Below, in pieces: positions 53,245-61,785 of a stretch of DNA of 64,000 nt. Source of the stretch: Cryobacterium flavum. Its GTDB lineage: Bacteria > Actinomycetota > Actinomycetes > Actinomycetales > Microbacteriaceae. Positions within the stretch are counted from its first letter, which is position 1, and every line of letters starts with the position of its first letter. Both the position numbers and the translations under genes were made by a program. The notes under the pieces are model-generated. The model was not told the origin of the DNA. It saw only the letters and a list, made by a program, of their open reading frames with translations, and did not search any database. The stretch lies in NCBI RefSeq assembly GCF_900103805.1, contig NZ_FNIB01000002.1, forward strand, positions 248,001 through 312,000, in the 5' to 3' direction.

Positions 53245-53283
53245 CGCGTAATCTGCTCGCGTAATCTGCTCGCGTAATCTGCT
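53245..53283. repeat. three tandem copies of a 13-base unit
   Basis: CGCGTAATCTGCT is repeated three times without interruption (53245-53257, 53258-53270, 53271-53283), with two earlier and later partial matches (TTGCC, TGCGGCC). It lies between the ends of the converging ATL and LacI genes. Confidence 0.9.
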
Positions 53284-53294
53284 TGCGGCCGGGA

Positions 53295-54311
53295 TTACTC
53301 CGGCGGCCGCGCCGTACTGGCGCGCACGATGAGCTCGAACGGCATGTTGATATTGAGCCCGGTACGCGGCTCCGGGTGCGGTCGGAGTTCTTCCATGAGC
53401 ACCTCAACGGCTTTCTCGCCCTGCTGCCTGGGAAACTGCGCGACCGTGCTGAGCCCGAAGAAGGCTGCCTGTTCGTGGTCGTCTACCCCGATCACCGACA
53501 CGTCGCGGGGCACAACGAGTCCGAGGTCGCGGGCGGCGAGCATACTGCCGATGGCCATTTCGTCGGAGGCGGCGAAAATGGCGGTCGGGCGTTCGTGCGG
53601 CCGCCCAAGCAGTTGCTTGGCAGCCTGGTAGCCGCCGGCCGTGGTGAAGTCGGCCGGGCGGTAGTCCTCCCGGCGCGCTTCGATCCCGGCCGCCGCGAGC
53701 GCCGCTTCGTAGCCGAAGCGCCGGTTCGTCGGCAGGTTGAAGTCCAGGTCGAAGGCCTTGTCCCCGCCAATATGGGCGATTCGGGTGTGGCCGAGAGCGA
53801 TCAGGTGTTCGGTCGCCAGGCGTGCCACGGCGAGGTCGTCGACGGTGAGCGTCGGCACGCCCGCGAGTGGGCCGCCGACCCCGACGAGCGGTTTGTCGAG
53901 GGCATGCAGCCGGGCCACCTCGTGCTCGGTCAATTCCAGCGAAACCGCGATGACGGCATCCACTCGCTGGCGCAGCAGGAAGTGTTCGAAGACGCTGCGG
54001 CGGGCCTCGAGCCCGCCCGTGAGGTTGTAGAGGGTGAGGTCGTAACCGTGGCGTTGCAGGGCCTGCTGGGCGCCCTCGACGACACTCGCGAAGAACCACC
54101 GGTTCAAAAACGGTACGACCACACCGATGTTCTTCATGCGACCGGAGGCGAGGCTCGACGCTGTCGACGATACGACGTAACCGAGCTGGGCAGCGGATGC
54201 CTCCACCCGCAGGCGCGTGGCCGGCGACACGTTGTGGGCACCGCTGAGAGCGCGTGACACCGTCGCCGTCGAGACCCCGGCGTGACGGGCGACGTCCGCG
54301 ATTCCAACCAT
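53295..54311 (-). CDS. LacI family transcriptional regulator
   Basis: The 338-residue repressor has a LacI helix-turn-helix (MVGIADVARHAGVSTATVSR, residues 1-20, then LSGAHNVSPATRLRVEASAA). A hinge and a periplasmic-binding-like sensor domain follow (GVVVPFLNRWFFASVVEGAQ, VIAVSLELTEHEVARLHALD, GVDDHEQAAFFGLSTVAQFP). It is divergent from the malE-type operon, with two LacI-type operators in the 250-base gap. It most likely represses the operon and is released by a sugar, probably a maltose-type oligosaccharide judged by the transporter. Confidence 0.93.
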   Translation of the reverse strand: MVGIADVARHAGVSTATVSRALSGAHNVSPATRLRVEASAAQLGYVVSSTASSLASGRMKNIGVVVPFLNRWFFASVVEGAQQALQRHGYDLTLYNLTGGLEARRSVFEHFLLRQRVDAVIAVSLELTEHEVARLHALDKPLVGVGGPLAGVPTLTVDDLAVARLATEHLIALGHTRIAHIGGDKAFDLDFNLPTNRRFGYEAALAAAGIEARREDYRPADFTTAGGYQAAKQLLGRPHERPTAIFAASDEMAIGSMLAARDLGLVVPRDVSVIGVDDHEQAAFFGLSTVAQFPRQQGEKAVEVLMEELRPHPEPRTGLNINMPFELIVRASTARPPE

Positions 54312-54375
54312 GATGCCCCTCGTCGTGCCGCCCTCGTTGGCGGCGTAGTCGATATGCTACACATTTTCCGATCAC

Positions 54376-54389
54376 TGCAAGCGTTTGCA
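54376..54389. promoter_or_regulatory. LacI-type operator 1
   Basis: TGCAAGCGTTTGCA, an imperfect palindrome of the CRE/LacI class (TGCAA-N4-TTGCA), 65 bases before the regulator start. It could serve autoregulation. Confidence 0.75.
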
Positions 54390-54483
54390 GGATGATCCGC
54401 ACAGAATTCGCGTTCTCCACGATTCGTTGCAGTTCTGTGACCAGAATGGCGCGTATTCGGGCTAACCTCGATCAAGGCCGGGA

Positions 54484-54497
54484 TGCAATCGCTTGCA
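54484..54497. promoter_or_regulatory. LacI-type operator 2
   Basis: TGCAATCGCTTGCA, with perfect 5-base arms, 64 bases before the malE-type start. The two operators are spaced 108 bases apart centre to centre, which would allow looping. Confidence 0.8.
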
Positions 54498-54561
54498 AAC
54501 CGGGTCGGAATCAGCCCGCCTGCATCGCCGCAGGCACTATTTTGCGAAAGGCTCCACACCA

Positions 54562-55797
54562 ATGACGGTGAACACCAAGAACCTGCTCCGCCTCGGCGCC
54601 CTCCTGGGCGTTGCAACCCTCGCCCTCGCCGGATGCTCGCCCGCGTCATCCGACGACACCGCCGGCGACGCCGCTTCCGCGAGCACACTGACGGTCTGGA
54701 TCGACGCCGAACGCGTCGACGCCCTGAAACCGGCCGCGGCCGCGTACACCGAGAAGACCGGAGTGGAGGTCGACCTCGTCTCCAAAGACAATGCCACCCT
54801 CAAGGATGACTTCATTCAACAGGTCCCCACCGGCAAGGGCCCGGACATCACCATGGGTGCCCACGACTGGCTCGGTGAACTCGTCACCAACGGTGTCGTC
54901 AGCCCGATCGAACTCGGCGACAAGGCAGACGATTTCCTCCCCGTCGCCATCACGGCATCCACGTACGACGGCCAGGTCTACGAGCTGCCCTACGCCGTCG
55001 AAAACCTCGCCCTGCTGCGCAACGCCGACCTCGTGCCCGAGGCCGCCACCTCCTACGACGACATGATCGCCAAGGGCACCGCCACCGGCGTGACTTACCC
55101 GTTCCTGGTCGAGCAGGGTGTCGACGGCAACCCGTACCACCTCTACCCGTTCCAGACGTCGTTCGGAGCTCCGGTCTTCGGCACCGACTCAACCGGCGGC
55201 TATGACGCCGCCCAGCTCGAAATTGGCAACGCCGGCGGTGAGGCCTTCGCTGCATGGCTCTCCGCCCAGGGCAAGACCGGTACCGGCGTGTTCAACACCG
55301 AGATCACCGGTGACATCGCCAAGACCGCCTTCACGTCCGGCGACGCCGCCTTCTGGCTGACCGGCCCGTGGAACGTCGGCGCAGCTCTCGACGCAGGAAT
55401 CAACCTCGCGGTCGACCCGATCGCCGCTCCGTCGACCGGCGCCGCAGCCCCCTTCGCCGGAGTGAAGGGCTTCTTCATCAGCGAGCAGAGCGAGAACAAG
55501 GTCGCCGCCAACGACTTCCTGGTGAACTACATGGCCACCGAAGACGTGCAGACCGCCCTGTTCGAGTCGGGCGAGGTCCTTCCCGCGCTGAAGGCATCCG
55601 CCGAGGCAGCGTCGAGTGATCCCATCGTGGCCGGCTTCGCCGCGGTCGGCGCTGAGGCCGTGCCGATGCCCGCCATCCCGGCCATGGGCCAGGTCTGGCA
55701 GTTCTGGGGCATCGCCCAGGCCGCCATCATCAACGGCGAAGACCCCACCGCGACGTGGCAGAAGCTGGCCGCCGACGTGCAGGGCGCCATCGGCTGA
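54562..55797 (+). CDS. malE: sugar ABC transporter substrate-binding lipoprotein (MalE-like)
   Basis: The 411-residue lipoprotein has a signal ending in LALAGCS (lipobox Cys about 25) and a Ser/Ala/Asp linker. The maltose-binding fold follows: STLTVWIDAERVDALKPAAA, GKGPDITMGAHDWLGELVTN, ELPYAVENLALLRNADLVPE (the MalE-type stretch GVPYAVEALALYYN), and AAFWLTGPWNVGAALDAGIN. This points to maltose/maltodextrin or a related oligosaccharide. The ATG is preceded by GAAAGG ten bases upstream. It is the first gene of an operon controlled by the divergent LacI regulator. Confidence 0.93.
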   Translation: MTVNTKNLLRLGALLGVATLALAGCSPASSDDTAGDAASASTLTVWIDAERVDALKPAAAAYTEKTGVEVDLVSKDNATLKDDFIQQVPTGKGPDITMGAHDWLGELVTNGVVSPIELGDKADDFLPVAITASTYDGQVYELPYAVENLALLRNADLVPEAATSYDDMIAKGTATGVTYPFLVEQGVDGNPYHLYPFQTSFGAPVFGTDSTGGYDAAQLEIGNAGGEAFAAWLSAQGKTGTGVFNTEITGDIAKTAFTSGDAAFWLTGPWNVGAALDAGINLAVDPIAAPSTGAAAPFAGVKGFFISEQSENKVAANDFLVNYMATEDVQTALFESGEVLPALKASAEAASSDPIVAGFAAVGAEAVPMPAIPAMGQVWQFWGIAQAAIINGEDPTATWQKLAADVQGAIG

Positions 55798-55831
55798 CCG
55801 GCACCATCCGCAGAGCAGCAACCGCACCACC

Positions 55832-55864
55832 GCGGGGTGTGGTCGCCCGTCGACCACACCCCGC
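55832..55864 (+). other. intercistronic hairpin between malE and malF
   Basis: GCGGGGTGTGGTCG and CGACCACACCCCGC form a 14-base perfect stem around CCCGT. It begins 35 bases after the malE stop and ends 30 bases before the malF ATG, with no T-tract. Hairpins here usually protect the malE mRNA or reduce downstream expression so that binding protein exceeds permease. Confidence 0.8.
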
Positions 55865-55894
55865 ACGAGAGTTGAACCCGACGAAAGCTGAACC

Positions 55895-57508
55895 ATGCGC
55901 ACCGATGACACCGACGTCAGCACGACCAAACCGTCGAAGCGGCAGCATCGCGCGGCTATGGTCGCGGAAGCAGCCTCCGGCGGCCTGAAAGCCATCCTGG
56001 TCAAGATGGCGCTGCTCGGCGTCGTGGACGCCGTCGCGCTCTATGGCCTGTTCATCCTGTTCCTGCAGCAGCAGTGGCTCATCTTCGCGCTCGTCGCCCT
56101 GGTCACGCTCGTGGTCAACTGGATCTACTTCACGCCCGGCAAGCTCCCGGCCAAATACCTCACCCCCGGCGTCATCTTCCTGGTCGTGTTCCAAATCTTC
56201 GTCGTGGGCTACACCGCCTACATCGGGTTCACCAACTACAGCACCGGCCACAACAGCGACAAGGCGCAGGCCATCTCGGCGCTCATGAGCAGCGCCCAGG
56301 AACGCGTGCCCGACTCCCCCAGCTACGCGGTCACGGTGCTCGACCAGTTCGGCACACTGAGTTTTCTGGTGACCGACCCTGGCGGCGAGGTGAGCCTCGG
56401 CTCGGCCGACAGCCCGTTGGCGCCCGTGAACGATGCCACCATCACCGGTGGTGAGGCCGTCGGGCTCGACGGCTACACCACCCTCAGCTTCCAGGACATC
56501 CTGTCGCGCACGGCTGAAATCACCGCCCTCACGGTGCCGTTCTCCGACGACCCGAACGACGGCGCCCTGCGCACCAACGACGGCAGCAGCGCCTACCTCT
56601 ACCTCTCCTCGCTCGTCTACGACGAGCAGGCCGACACCATGACGGATGCCCAGACCGGCACGGTCTTCTCCGACACCGGTGACGGTGCCTTCGTCTCGGC
56701 GACCGGTGAGGAGATGCTGCCGGGCTGGCGCATCAACGTGGGATTCGACAACTTCGCCCGCGCCTTCACGGAAAAAGGCATTCGCACACCGCTGATCAGC
56801 GTAACCCTGTGGACCATCACCTTCGCCGCCCTCTCGATGGCGACGACATTCTTCCTCGGGCTCTTTCTCGCCATCGTTTTCAACGACATGCGCATGAAGG
56901 GTCGCAAGTTCTACCGGGTCGCCATGATCCTGCCCTACGCCTTTCCGGCATTCCTGTCCGCACTAGTCTGGGCCGGCATGCTCAGCGAGAGTTTCGGCTT
57001 CGTCAACCAAGTGTTGCTCGGCGGGGCGCAGATCCCCTGGCTCACCAACGAATGGCTGGCCAAGATCAGCATTCTCGTGGTGAACCTGTGGCTCGGGTTT
57101 CCGTACATGTTCCTGGTCTGCACCGGAGCCCTGCAGTCGATCCCGGCCGAACTCGAAGAAGCCGCCACGGTCGACGGCGCCAGGCCCTGGGCGGTGTTCC
57201 GGCTGATCAAGCTGCCGCTGCTGCTGGTGTCGGTCGCGCCGCTGCTCATCGCATCGTTCGCGTTCAACTTCAACAATTTCAATCTCATCTACATGCTCAC
57301 CGGTGGCGGGCCGCGCGATGCCGCGGCCGACGTGAATGTCGGGGCCACCGACATCCTGATTTCGATGGTCTACAAGGTCGCCTTCACGGGGCAGGCCCGG
57401 GACTACGGGCTCGCTAGCGCGTTCTCGATCATCATCTTCATCCTGGTGGCGGTCATCTCGGTCATCGCCTTCCGCAAGACCAAGGCACTCGAGGAGTTGA
57501 ACCGATGA
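55895..57508 (+). CDS. malF: sugar ABC transporter permease (MalF-like)
   Basis: The 537-residue membrane protein has three N-terminal helices, a large external domain (about 110-290) typical of MalF, then the transport core. The EAA loop that contacts the ATPase reads EEAATVDGARPWAVFRLIKL (about 424-443). Core helices include VTLWTITFAALSMATTFFLG and ILPYAFPAFLSALVWAGM. Together with the MalE-like protein and MalG it should import maltose-type sugars. Start is ATG with a weak ribosome binding site. The stop overlaps malG by four bases (ATGA). Confidence 0.94.
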   Translation: MRTDDTDVSTTKPSKRQHRAAMVAEAASGGLKAILVKMALLGVVDAVALYGLFILFLQQQWLIFALVALVTLVVNWIYFTPGKLPAKYLTPGVIFLVVFQIFVVGYTAYIGFTNYSTGHNSDKAQAISALMSSAQERVPDSPSYAVTVLDQFGTLSFLVTDPGGEVSLGSADSPLAPVNDATITGGEAVGLDGYTTLSFQDILSRTAEITALTVPFSDDPNDGALRTNDGSSAYLYLSSLVYDEQADTMTDAQTGTVFSDTGDGAFVSATGEEMLPGWRINVGFDNFARAFTEKGIRTPLISVTLWTITFAALSMATTFFLGLFLAIVFNDMRMKGRKFYRVAMILPYAFPAFLSALVWAGMLSESFGFVNQVLLGGAQIPWLTNEWLAKISILVVNLWLGFPYMFLVCTGALQSIPAELEEAATVDGARPWAVFRLIKLPLLLVSVAPLLIASFAFNFNNFNLIYMLTGGGPRDAAADVNVGATDILISMVYKVAFTGQARDYGLASAFSIIIFILVAVISVIAFRKTKALEELNR

Positions 57509-58407
57509 CATCCGTCGACGAGGGCACGCGGGTGATCCCGCAGAAACGACCGTTCACGTTCAAGCGGTGGTTCGGCCGCACGGGGTGGCGGCACGCGATC
57601 GGCATCGTCATGGTCGTCTTCTCCGGCTTTCCGCTGCTGTACGTACTCTCGGCTTCCCTCAACCCACAGGGAACCCTCACCGGGTCGAACGAGCTGTTCT
57701 CGCAGGTGGGTTTCGAAGCCTACGCGCGCATTCTCAACTCCCCCGATGCCCCGTTCGCCCAGTGGTTCGGCAACACCATCGTCATCGCCGGCACCACCTC
57801 GATTCTCACCGTCTTCCTCGGCGCCCTTGCGGCATATTCCTTTTCGCGCATGCGCTTCACCGGTCGTCGGGTTGGACTGCTGACCCTCGTGCTCGTGCAG
57901 ATGTTCCCCCAGCTGCTCGCCGTCGTCGCGATCTTCCTCGTGATGAGCACGATCGGTGACCTGTTCCCGGCGATCGGCCTGAACACCCAGGTCGGGCTGA
58001 TCATGGTCTACCTCGGCGGCGCCCTCGGCGTGAACACCTACCTCATGTACGGCTTCTTCAACACGATCCCGTCGTCAATCGACGAGGCGGCCAAGATCGA
58101 CGGGGCGAGCCACGCCCGCATCTTCTTCACGATCATTCTGCGGCTGGTCGCCCCGATCCTCGCGGTCGTCGGGCTGCTGTCTTTTATCGCGACGACCAAT
58201 GATTTCGTAGTCGCCAGCGTGCTGCTGATCGACCCGGAGAAGCAGACCCTCGCCGTGGGCCTGTACAAGCTCGTGTCCAACCCGAACTATGCAGACTGGA
58301 GCGCGTTCTCGGCCGGCGCTGTGCTCGCCGCCCTGCCGGTGATGGCGCTGTTCCTCTACCTGCAGAAGTACATCGTGGGCGGGCTGACAGCTGGCTCCGA
58401 CAAGTAG
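57505..58407 (+). CDS. malG: sugar ABC transporter permease (MalG-like)
   Basis: The 300-residue permease has six helices, with WRHAIGIVMVVFSGFPLLYV as the first. FGNTIVIAGTTSILTVFLGA leads into the core. The EAA loop is PSSIDEAAKIDGASHARIFF (about 192-211), followed by LRLVAPILAVVGLL. MalG helix 3-4 is LVLVQMFPQLLAVVAIFLVM. It starts within the malF stop, so translation is coupled. No ATPase gene follows; in actinobacteria a shared MsiK-type ATPase encoded elsewhere normally powers such importers. Confidence 0.94.
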   Translation: MTSVDEGTRVIPQKRPFTFKRWFGRTGWRHAIGIVMVVFSGFPLLYVLSASLNPQGTLTGSNELFSQVGFEAYARILNSPDAPFAQWFGNTIVIAGTTSILTVFLGALAAYSFSRMRFTGRRVGLLTLVLVQMFPQLLAVVAIFLVMSTIGDLFPAIGLNTQVGLIMVYLGGALGVNTYLMYGFFNTIPSSIDEAAKIDGASHARIFFTIILRLVAPILAVVGLLSFIATTNDFVVASVLLIDPEKQTLAVGLYKLVSNPNYADWSAFSAGAVLAALPVMALFLYLQKYIVGGLTAGSDK

Positions 58408-58412
58408 GTTTT

Positions 58413-59330
58413 TCAGCCCTCCGACCGGGTGACCGGGGTCGGCTCGACCGGACCCTGGTCTAGCCGGAACGGCGGGTACTCGTCGCGGCGGGGTGATCGG
58501 GCCGGTCGCATCCACTCGACCAAATGCGGGCGGCTGCGGCACCGTGCCCGCGCCCCCGGGCTCACGCGGCTTCGGTGTGAGCTGTCGACCGAGGCCGATG
58601 GCGCCGGCCACAACGAGGAGCACACCGATCAGAAAGAGGATGCCGCCCCCGACCAGGAGTCCCACAGCGATCGGTCCGAGCAGATCGGTGTGCACACCAG
58701 CGGAGAGGTTGACCGCGACCCCGGGGCTGCCGTCAGCGTTCATCACGACGACGGACCAGTCGCCGGCGGCGGGCTTCCAGATGATTTCCTGGGTGCCGGT
58801 GCCCGTGGCCGATTCGGTCCAGAAGCTCTGGTCCGTGGGAGCGGCCGCTGATTGGGTGCCGGGAACGTCGAGGTAGTCGACCCGGAACGGAGACGTCCGT
58901 ACCTCGCGCAGCTCGCTGTGGTTCACGTCGGCGAGGTAGGTATCAACGTCGGCGCGCGGCGCGATGCCGATGAAGACGTCCTGGTCGGTCGCCACATTGC
59001 TCGCCTGCAGGCGCACCGTGGCAATGTCGAACCCGACGCCGGTCGGTACTCCGAGGTCCTTGCCAACGTCCAGGTTCGGCGAGGTGATCGCCGAGGAATC
59101 AACAGTGAAGGTCTCGGCCTGCGTGGTGAAGTAGCCGTCATCCCCCTGCGCGGCGGTGACGACGGCGAGCGCCGTACCCCCGAGAGCATGCCGGCGCCGA
59201 CCAGACCCAGCACGGTGCCCAGAATGAGCATGATGATCGGTCCGGGCCTGGCCCCTGAACGCGCCCGCGGTCGGGAGGTCGGCGGGGTTGCCGCTGGTGG
59301 GGTCTGCGGGGAGGGCGTGAAACTGCTCAT
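58413..59330 (-). pseudogene. uncharacterised two-helix membrane protein, two frameshifts
   Basis: The ATG at 59330 gives a Pro/Thr/Arg-rich start (MSSFTPSPQTPPAATPPTSR) and the helix PIIMLILGTVLGLVGAGMLS. At a run of five G (59198-59202 region) the frame breaks; one more G would continue as GGTALAVVTAAQGDDGYFTT. The main part follows (FDIATVRLQASNVATDQDVF, IIWKPAAGDWSVVVMNADGS) and a second helix (GLLVGGGILFLIGVLLVVAG). Near 58490 a second shift is needed to reach the natural-looking end DEYPPFRLDQGPVEPTPVTR and the TGA at 58413. The repaired protein would have about 305 residues, with an extracytoplasmic beta-rich domain between two helices. No known family recognised beyond actinobacterial hypothetical proteins. 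Confidence 0.7.
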
Positions 59331-59551
59331 CGTCTGGCAGCCTTTCTCGTGCGGTGCATGCCGATGGACCAAAGTTGCGCTGCTAGCCTCCCGCACCTCT
59401 GGCGATCGCACTAGTGACGAAAGACCCGTTTCGTCGAGCGGATGCCTCGGCCGATCGCCTGGCCCGACCGTCTGCGCAGGCCGCTGGCGCGGATGCCTGG
59501 GCCGTGCGGCCAAGCCGGCGCCACCTCCTGTGCAGGCAAGCGGCGCGGTGC

Positions 59552-59557
59552 TACCGT
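59552..59557 (+). promoter_or_regulatory. leaderless -10 box before the cupin gene
   Basis: TACCGT ends six bases before the ATG at 59564. Confidence 0.5.
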
Positions 59558-59563
59558 GCTGGC

Positions 59564-59959
59564 ATGCAGAGCGATCCGGTCGTCACCAACCCCCAGTTCT
59601 ACCGGGTGATTTTCGAGAACGAGCGGGTGCGGGTGCTCGAGTACCTCGACCGGCCCGGCGACGAAACCGTGCCGCATCGGCACCCCGACAGTGTCATGTT
59701 CACCCTGACCGCCTTCCAGCGGCGTCTGTCAAGCGGCGGCCGTTCCGTCGACGTCGACCTGCCGGAGGGCGTCGCTCGCTGGCTTCCCGCCCAAGAGCAT
59801 TCCGGGTCCAACATCGGCGATACGGCCACGCACACCATCTTTGTCGAGCTCAAGGAGCCTGTGCCCGCCACGCTCACCCCGGGCACCCCAGGCACCCCAG
59901 GCCGCCCGGAGCCCCTCGGTCCAGACGCCACCGAGCGCCGTGGTCCCCTGCTCGATTAG
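59564..59959 (+). CDS. small cupin-fold protein
   Basis: The 131-residue protein matches short cupin-like cytoplasmic proteins: NPQFYRVIFENERVRVLEYL, DETVPHRHPDSVMFTLTAFQ (a HxH metal-type motif), then LPEGVARWLPAQEHSGSNIG and HTIFVELKEP. The catalytic role is unknown. The C-terminus (about 105-131) is a Pro/Gly/Thr-rich tail. The ATG at 59564 follows a -10 box and gives homology from the first residues. The gene converges on the ABC exporter pair. Confidence 0.8.
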   Translation: MQSDPVVTNPQFYRVIFENERVRVLEYLDRPGDETVPHRHPDSVMFTLTAFQRRLSSGGRSVDVDLPEGVARWLPAQEHSGSNIGDTATHTIFVELKEPVPATLTPGTPGTPGRPEPLGPDATERRGPLLD

Positions 59960-59979
59960 TGTCGGCGGCCTCGCCCGCT

Positions 59980-61785
59980 CTACACCAGGGAGTCGCGCCA
60001 GGCGGCGTGCATGGTCGCGAAGCGGCCGGTTCCCGAGATGAGGTCGTTCGGGGTGCCGTCCTCCACGATGCGCCCGTGTTCCATCACGAGCACCCGGTCG
60101 GCGATCGCAACCGTCGACAGGCGGTGCGCGATGATCACGGCAGTGCGATCGGCCAGCAACGTCTGCAGCGCCTCCTGCACCAGCCGTTCACTCGGAATGT
60201 CGAGCGACGACGTCGCCTCATCGAGAATGAGCACCGCCGGGTTAGCAAGGAAAGCGCGCGCAAACGAGATCAGCTGGCGCTGACCGGCCGACACCCTCCC
60301 GCCGCGCTTGTTCACGTCGGTGTCATACCCGTTCGGCAGGCTCTCGATGAAGTCGTGAGCACCGACGGCAGCCGCGGCGGCGCGTATCTCCTGCGCCGAG
60401 GCATCCGGTTTGCCGATCGCGATGTTCTCGGCGACCGAACCACTGAACAGGTACGCCTCCTGGGTGACCATGACGATCGCCCGGCGCAGATCCTTGGGGT
60501 GCAGGTCGCGCAGGTCGACGTCGTCGAGCCGCACCCGACCATCCGTCGGGTCGTAAAACCGGCTCATGAGCTTGGCGAGGGTGGACTTGCCGGCGCCGGT
60601 CGACCCGACCAGGGCGATGGTCTGCCCGGCCGGAATGTCGAGGTCGAAGTGCGGCAGAATCTCCCGATCGGCCTGGTAGGCGAACTGCACGTTCTCGAAG
60701 CGCACCCGTCCGCGGGCCTCCCAGAGGTCGACCGGGGCGACCGGATCGGGTACGCCCGGACGTTCCTCGAGCACACCCGAGATCTTCTCGAGCGCCGCGG
60801 CGGCCGACTGGTAGGAGTTGTAGAACATCGCCATCTCCTCCATCGGGTCGAAAAACCGGCGGGTGTAGAGCAGTATCGCGAGCAGCGCGCCGATGGCGAG
60901 GTCGCCGTCGGCCACCCGAAAGCCGCCCACCAGCAGCACGGCGGCGACCGTCACGTTGCCGATCAGCACCAGTCCGGGGTCGAAAACTCCGAACAGCTGG
61001 ATCACGCGGGCGTTGACCAGCCGGTAGCTCTCGACGAGTTGTCCGAACACCGTCTCGTTGTGCTTCTCGGTGCGAAACGCCTTCACGGCACGAATGCCGG
61101 TCATGGTTTCAACGAAGCGCACGATCAGGCTCGCCGACGCGACCCGCGACTGCCGGAACAGGCTCTGCGAGCGCACCTGGAACCAGCGGGTGAGAATGAC
61201 CAGCGGCAGGAGCGCACACAGCAGCACGAGTCCGCTCGTGCCGTCGAACAGCACCAGGGCGATCGCGGTGAACGACATATAGAGGATGCCCTGCACCAGC
61301 TGGTTGATCCCCGAGTCGAGCAGCTCCCGAATGGCGTCGAGGTCACTGGTCTGGCGCGAGATGATGCGGCCCGAGGTGTACGACTCGTGAAATTCGAGGC
61401 TCAGCTTCTGCGTGTGCACAAACACGCGCTTGCGCAGGTCGATCAGCACGGCCTGGCTCACTCGGGCGCTCAGAACGGTGTACCAGGCGATGAGCAGCGC
61501 GCCGAGCACCCCGGCAACCAGGTAGATCCCGCCGGTCGCGGCCAACGGCATCCAGTCCTGCTTCAGTAGCGCCGGTAATCCGCGATCGATGCCGAACGCG
61601 ATCAGGGCCGGGCCGGCCACCTGCGCGGCGGTCGAGACGACCACCACGAGCATGGCGAGCACGACCTTGCCGCGCACCGGCAGCAGCAGCGAACCGAGCA
61701 GCCGCAGCGAACGGGCCCGAATCTGCTTGCTTTCAGCCTTGGTGAAGTCGTGGCGTTCCTCACCCTGTACTCCGGTGACGCTCAC
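59980..61785 (-). CDS. ABC exporter half 2 (canonical Walker B, variant signature)
   Basis: The 601-residue protein has six membrane helices (residues about 25-310) and one nucleotide-binding domain. Walker A is [16 protein letters not shown] (about 385), the signature is [17 protein letters not shown] (Gly of LSGGQ changed to Ala), Walker B is [13 protein letters not shown] with the catalytic Glu, and the switch His is in [10 protein letters not shown]. The upstream partner has the opposite pattern, so the two form a heterodimer with one degenerate ATP site, as in TM287/288-type drug exporters. The GTG start overlaps the partner stop (GTGA). Confidence 0.93.
   Translation of the reverse strand: MSVTGVQGEERHDFTKAESKQIRARSLRLLGSLLLPVRGKVVLAMLVVVVSTAAQVAGPALIAFGIDRGLPALLKQDWMPLAATGGIYLVAGVLGALLIAWYTVLSARVSQAVLIDLRKRVFVHTQKLSLEFHESYTSGRIISRQTSDLDAIRELLDSGINQLVQGILYMSFTAIALVLFDGTSGLVLLCALLPLVILTRWFQVRSQSLFRQSRVASASLIVRFVETMTGIRAVKAFRTEKHNETVFGQLVESYRLVNARVIQLFGVFDPGLVLIGNVTVAAVLLVGGFRVADGDLAIGALLAILLYTRRFFDPMEEMAMFYNSYQSAAAALEKISGVLEERPGVPDPVAPVDLWEARGRVRFENVQFAYQADREILPHFDLDIPAGQTIALVGSTGAGKSTLAKLMSRFYDPTDGRVRLDDVDLRDLHPKDLRRAIVMVTQEAYLFSGSVAENIAIGKPDASAQEIRAAAAAVGAHDFIESLPNGYDTDVNKRGGRVSAGQRQLISFARAFLANPAVLILDEATSSLDIPSERLVQEALQTLLADRTAVIIAHRLSTVAIADRVLVMEHGRIVEDGTPNDLISGTGRFATMHAAWRDSLV

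Noticed and set aside
53245..53283. CRISPR array
   Set aside because: Units are contiguous with no spacers and only 13 bases long; no cas genes are present.
58852..61569. 905-codon plus-strand open frame over the membrane pseudogene, cupin and ABC exporter
   Set aside because: It runs across several real genes in antisense or other frames and has no recognisable domain.
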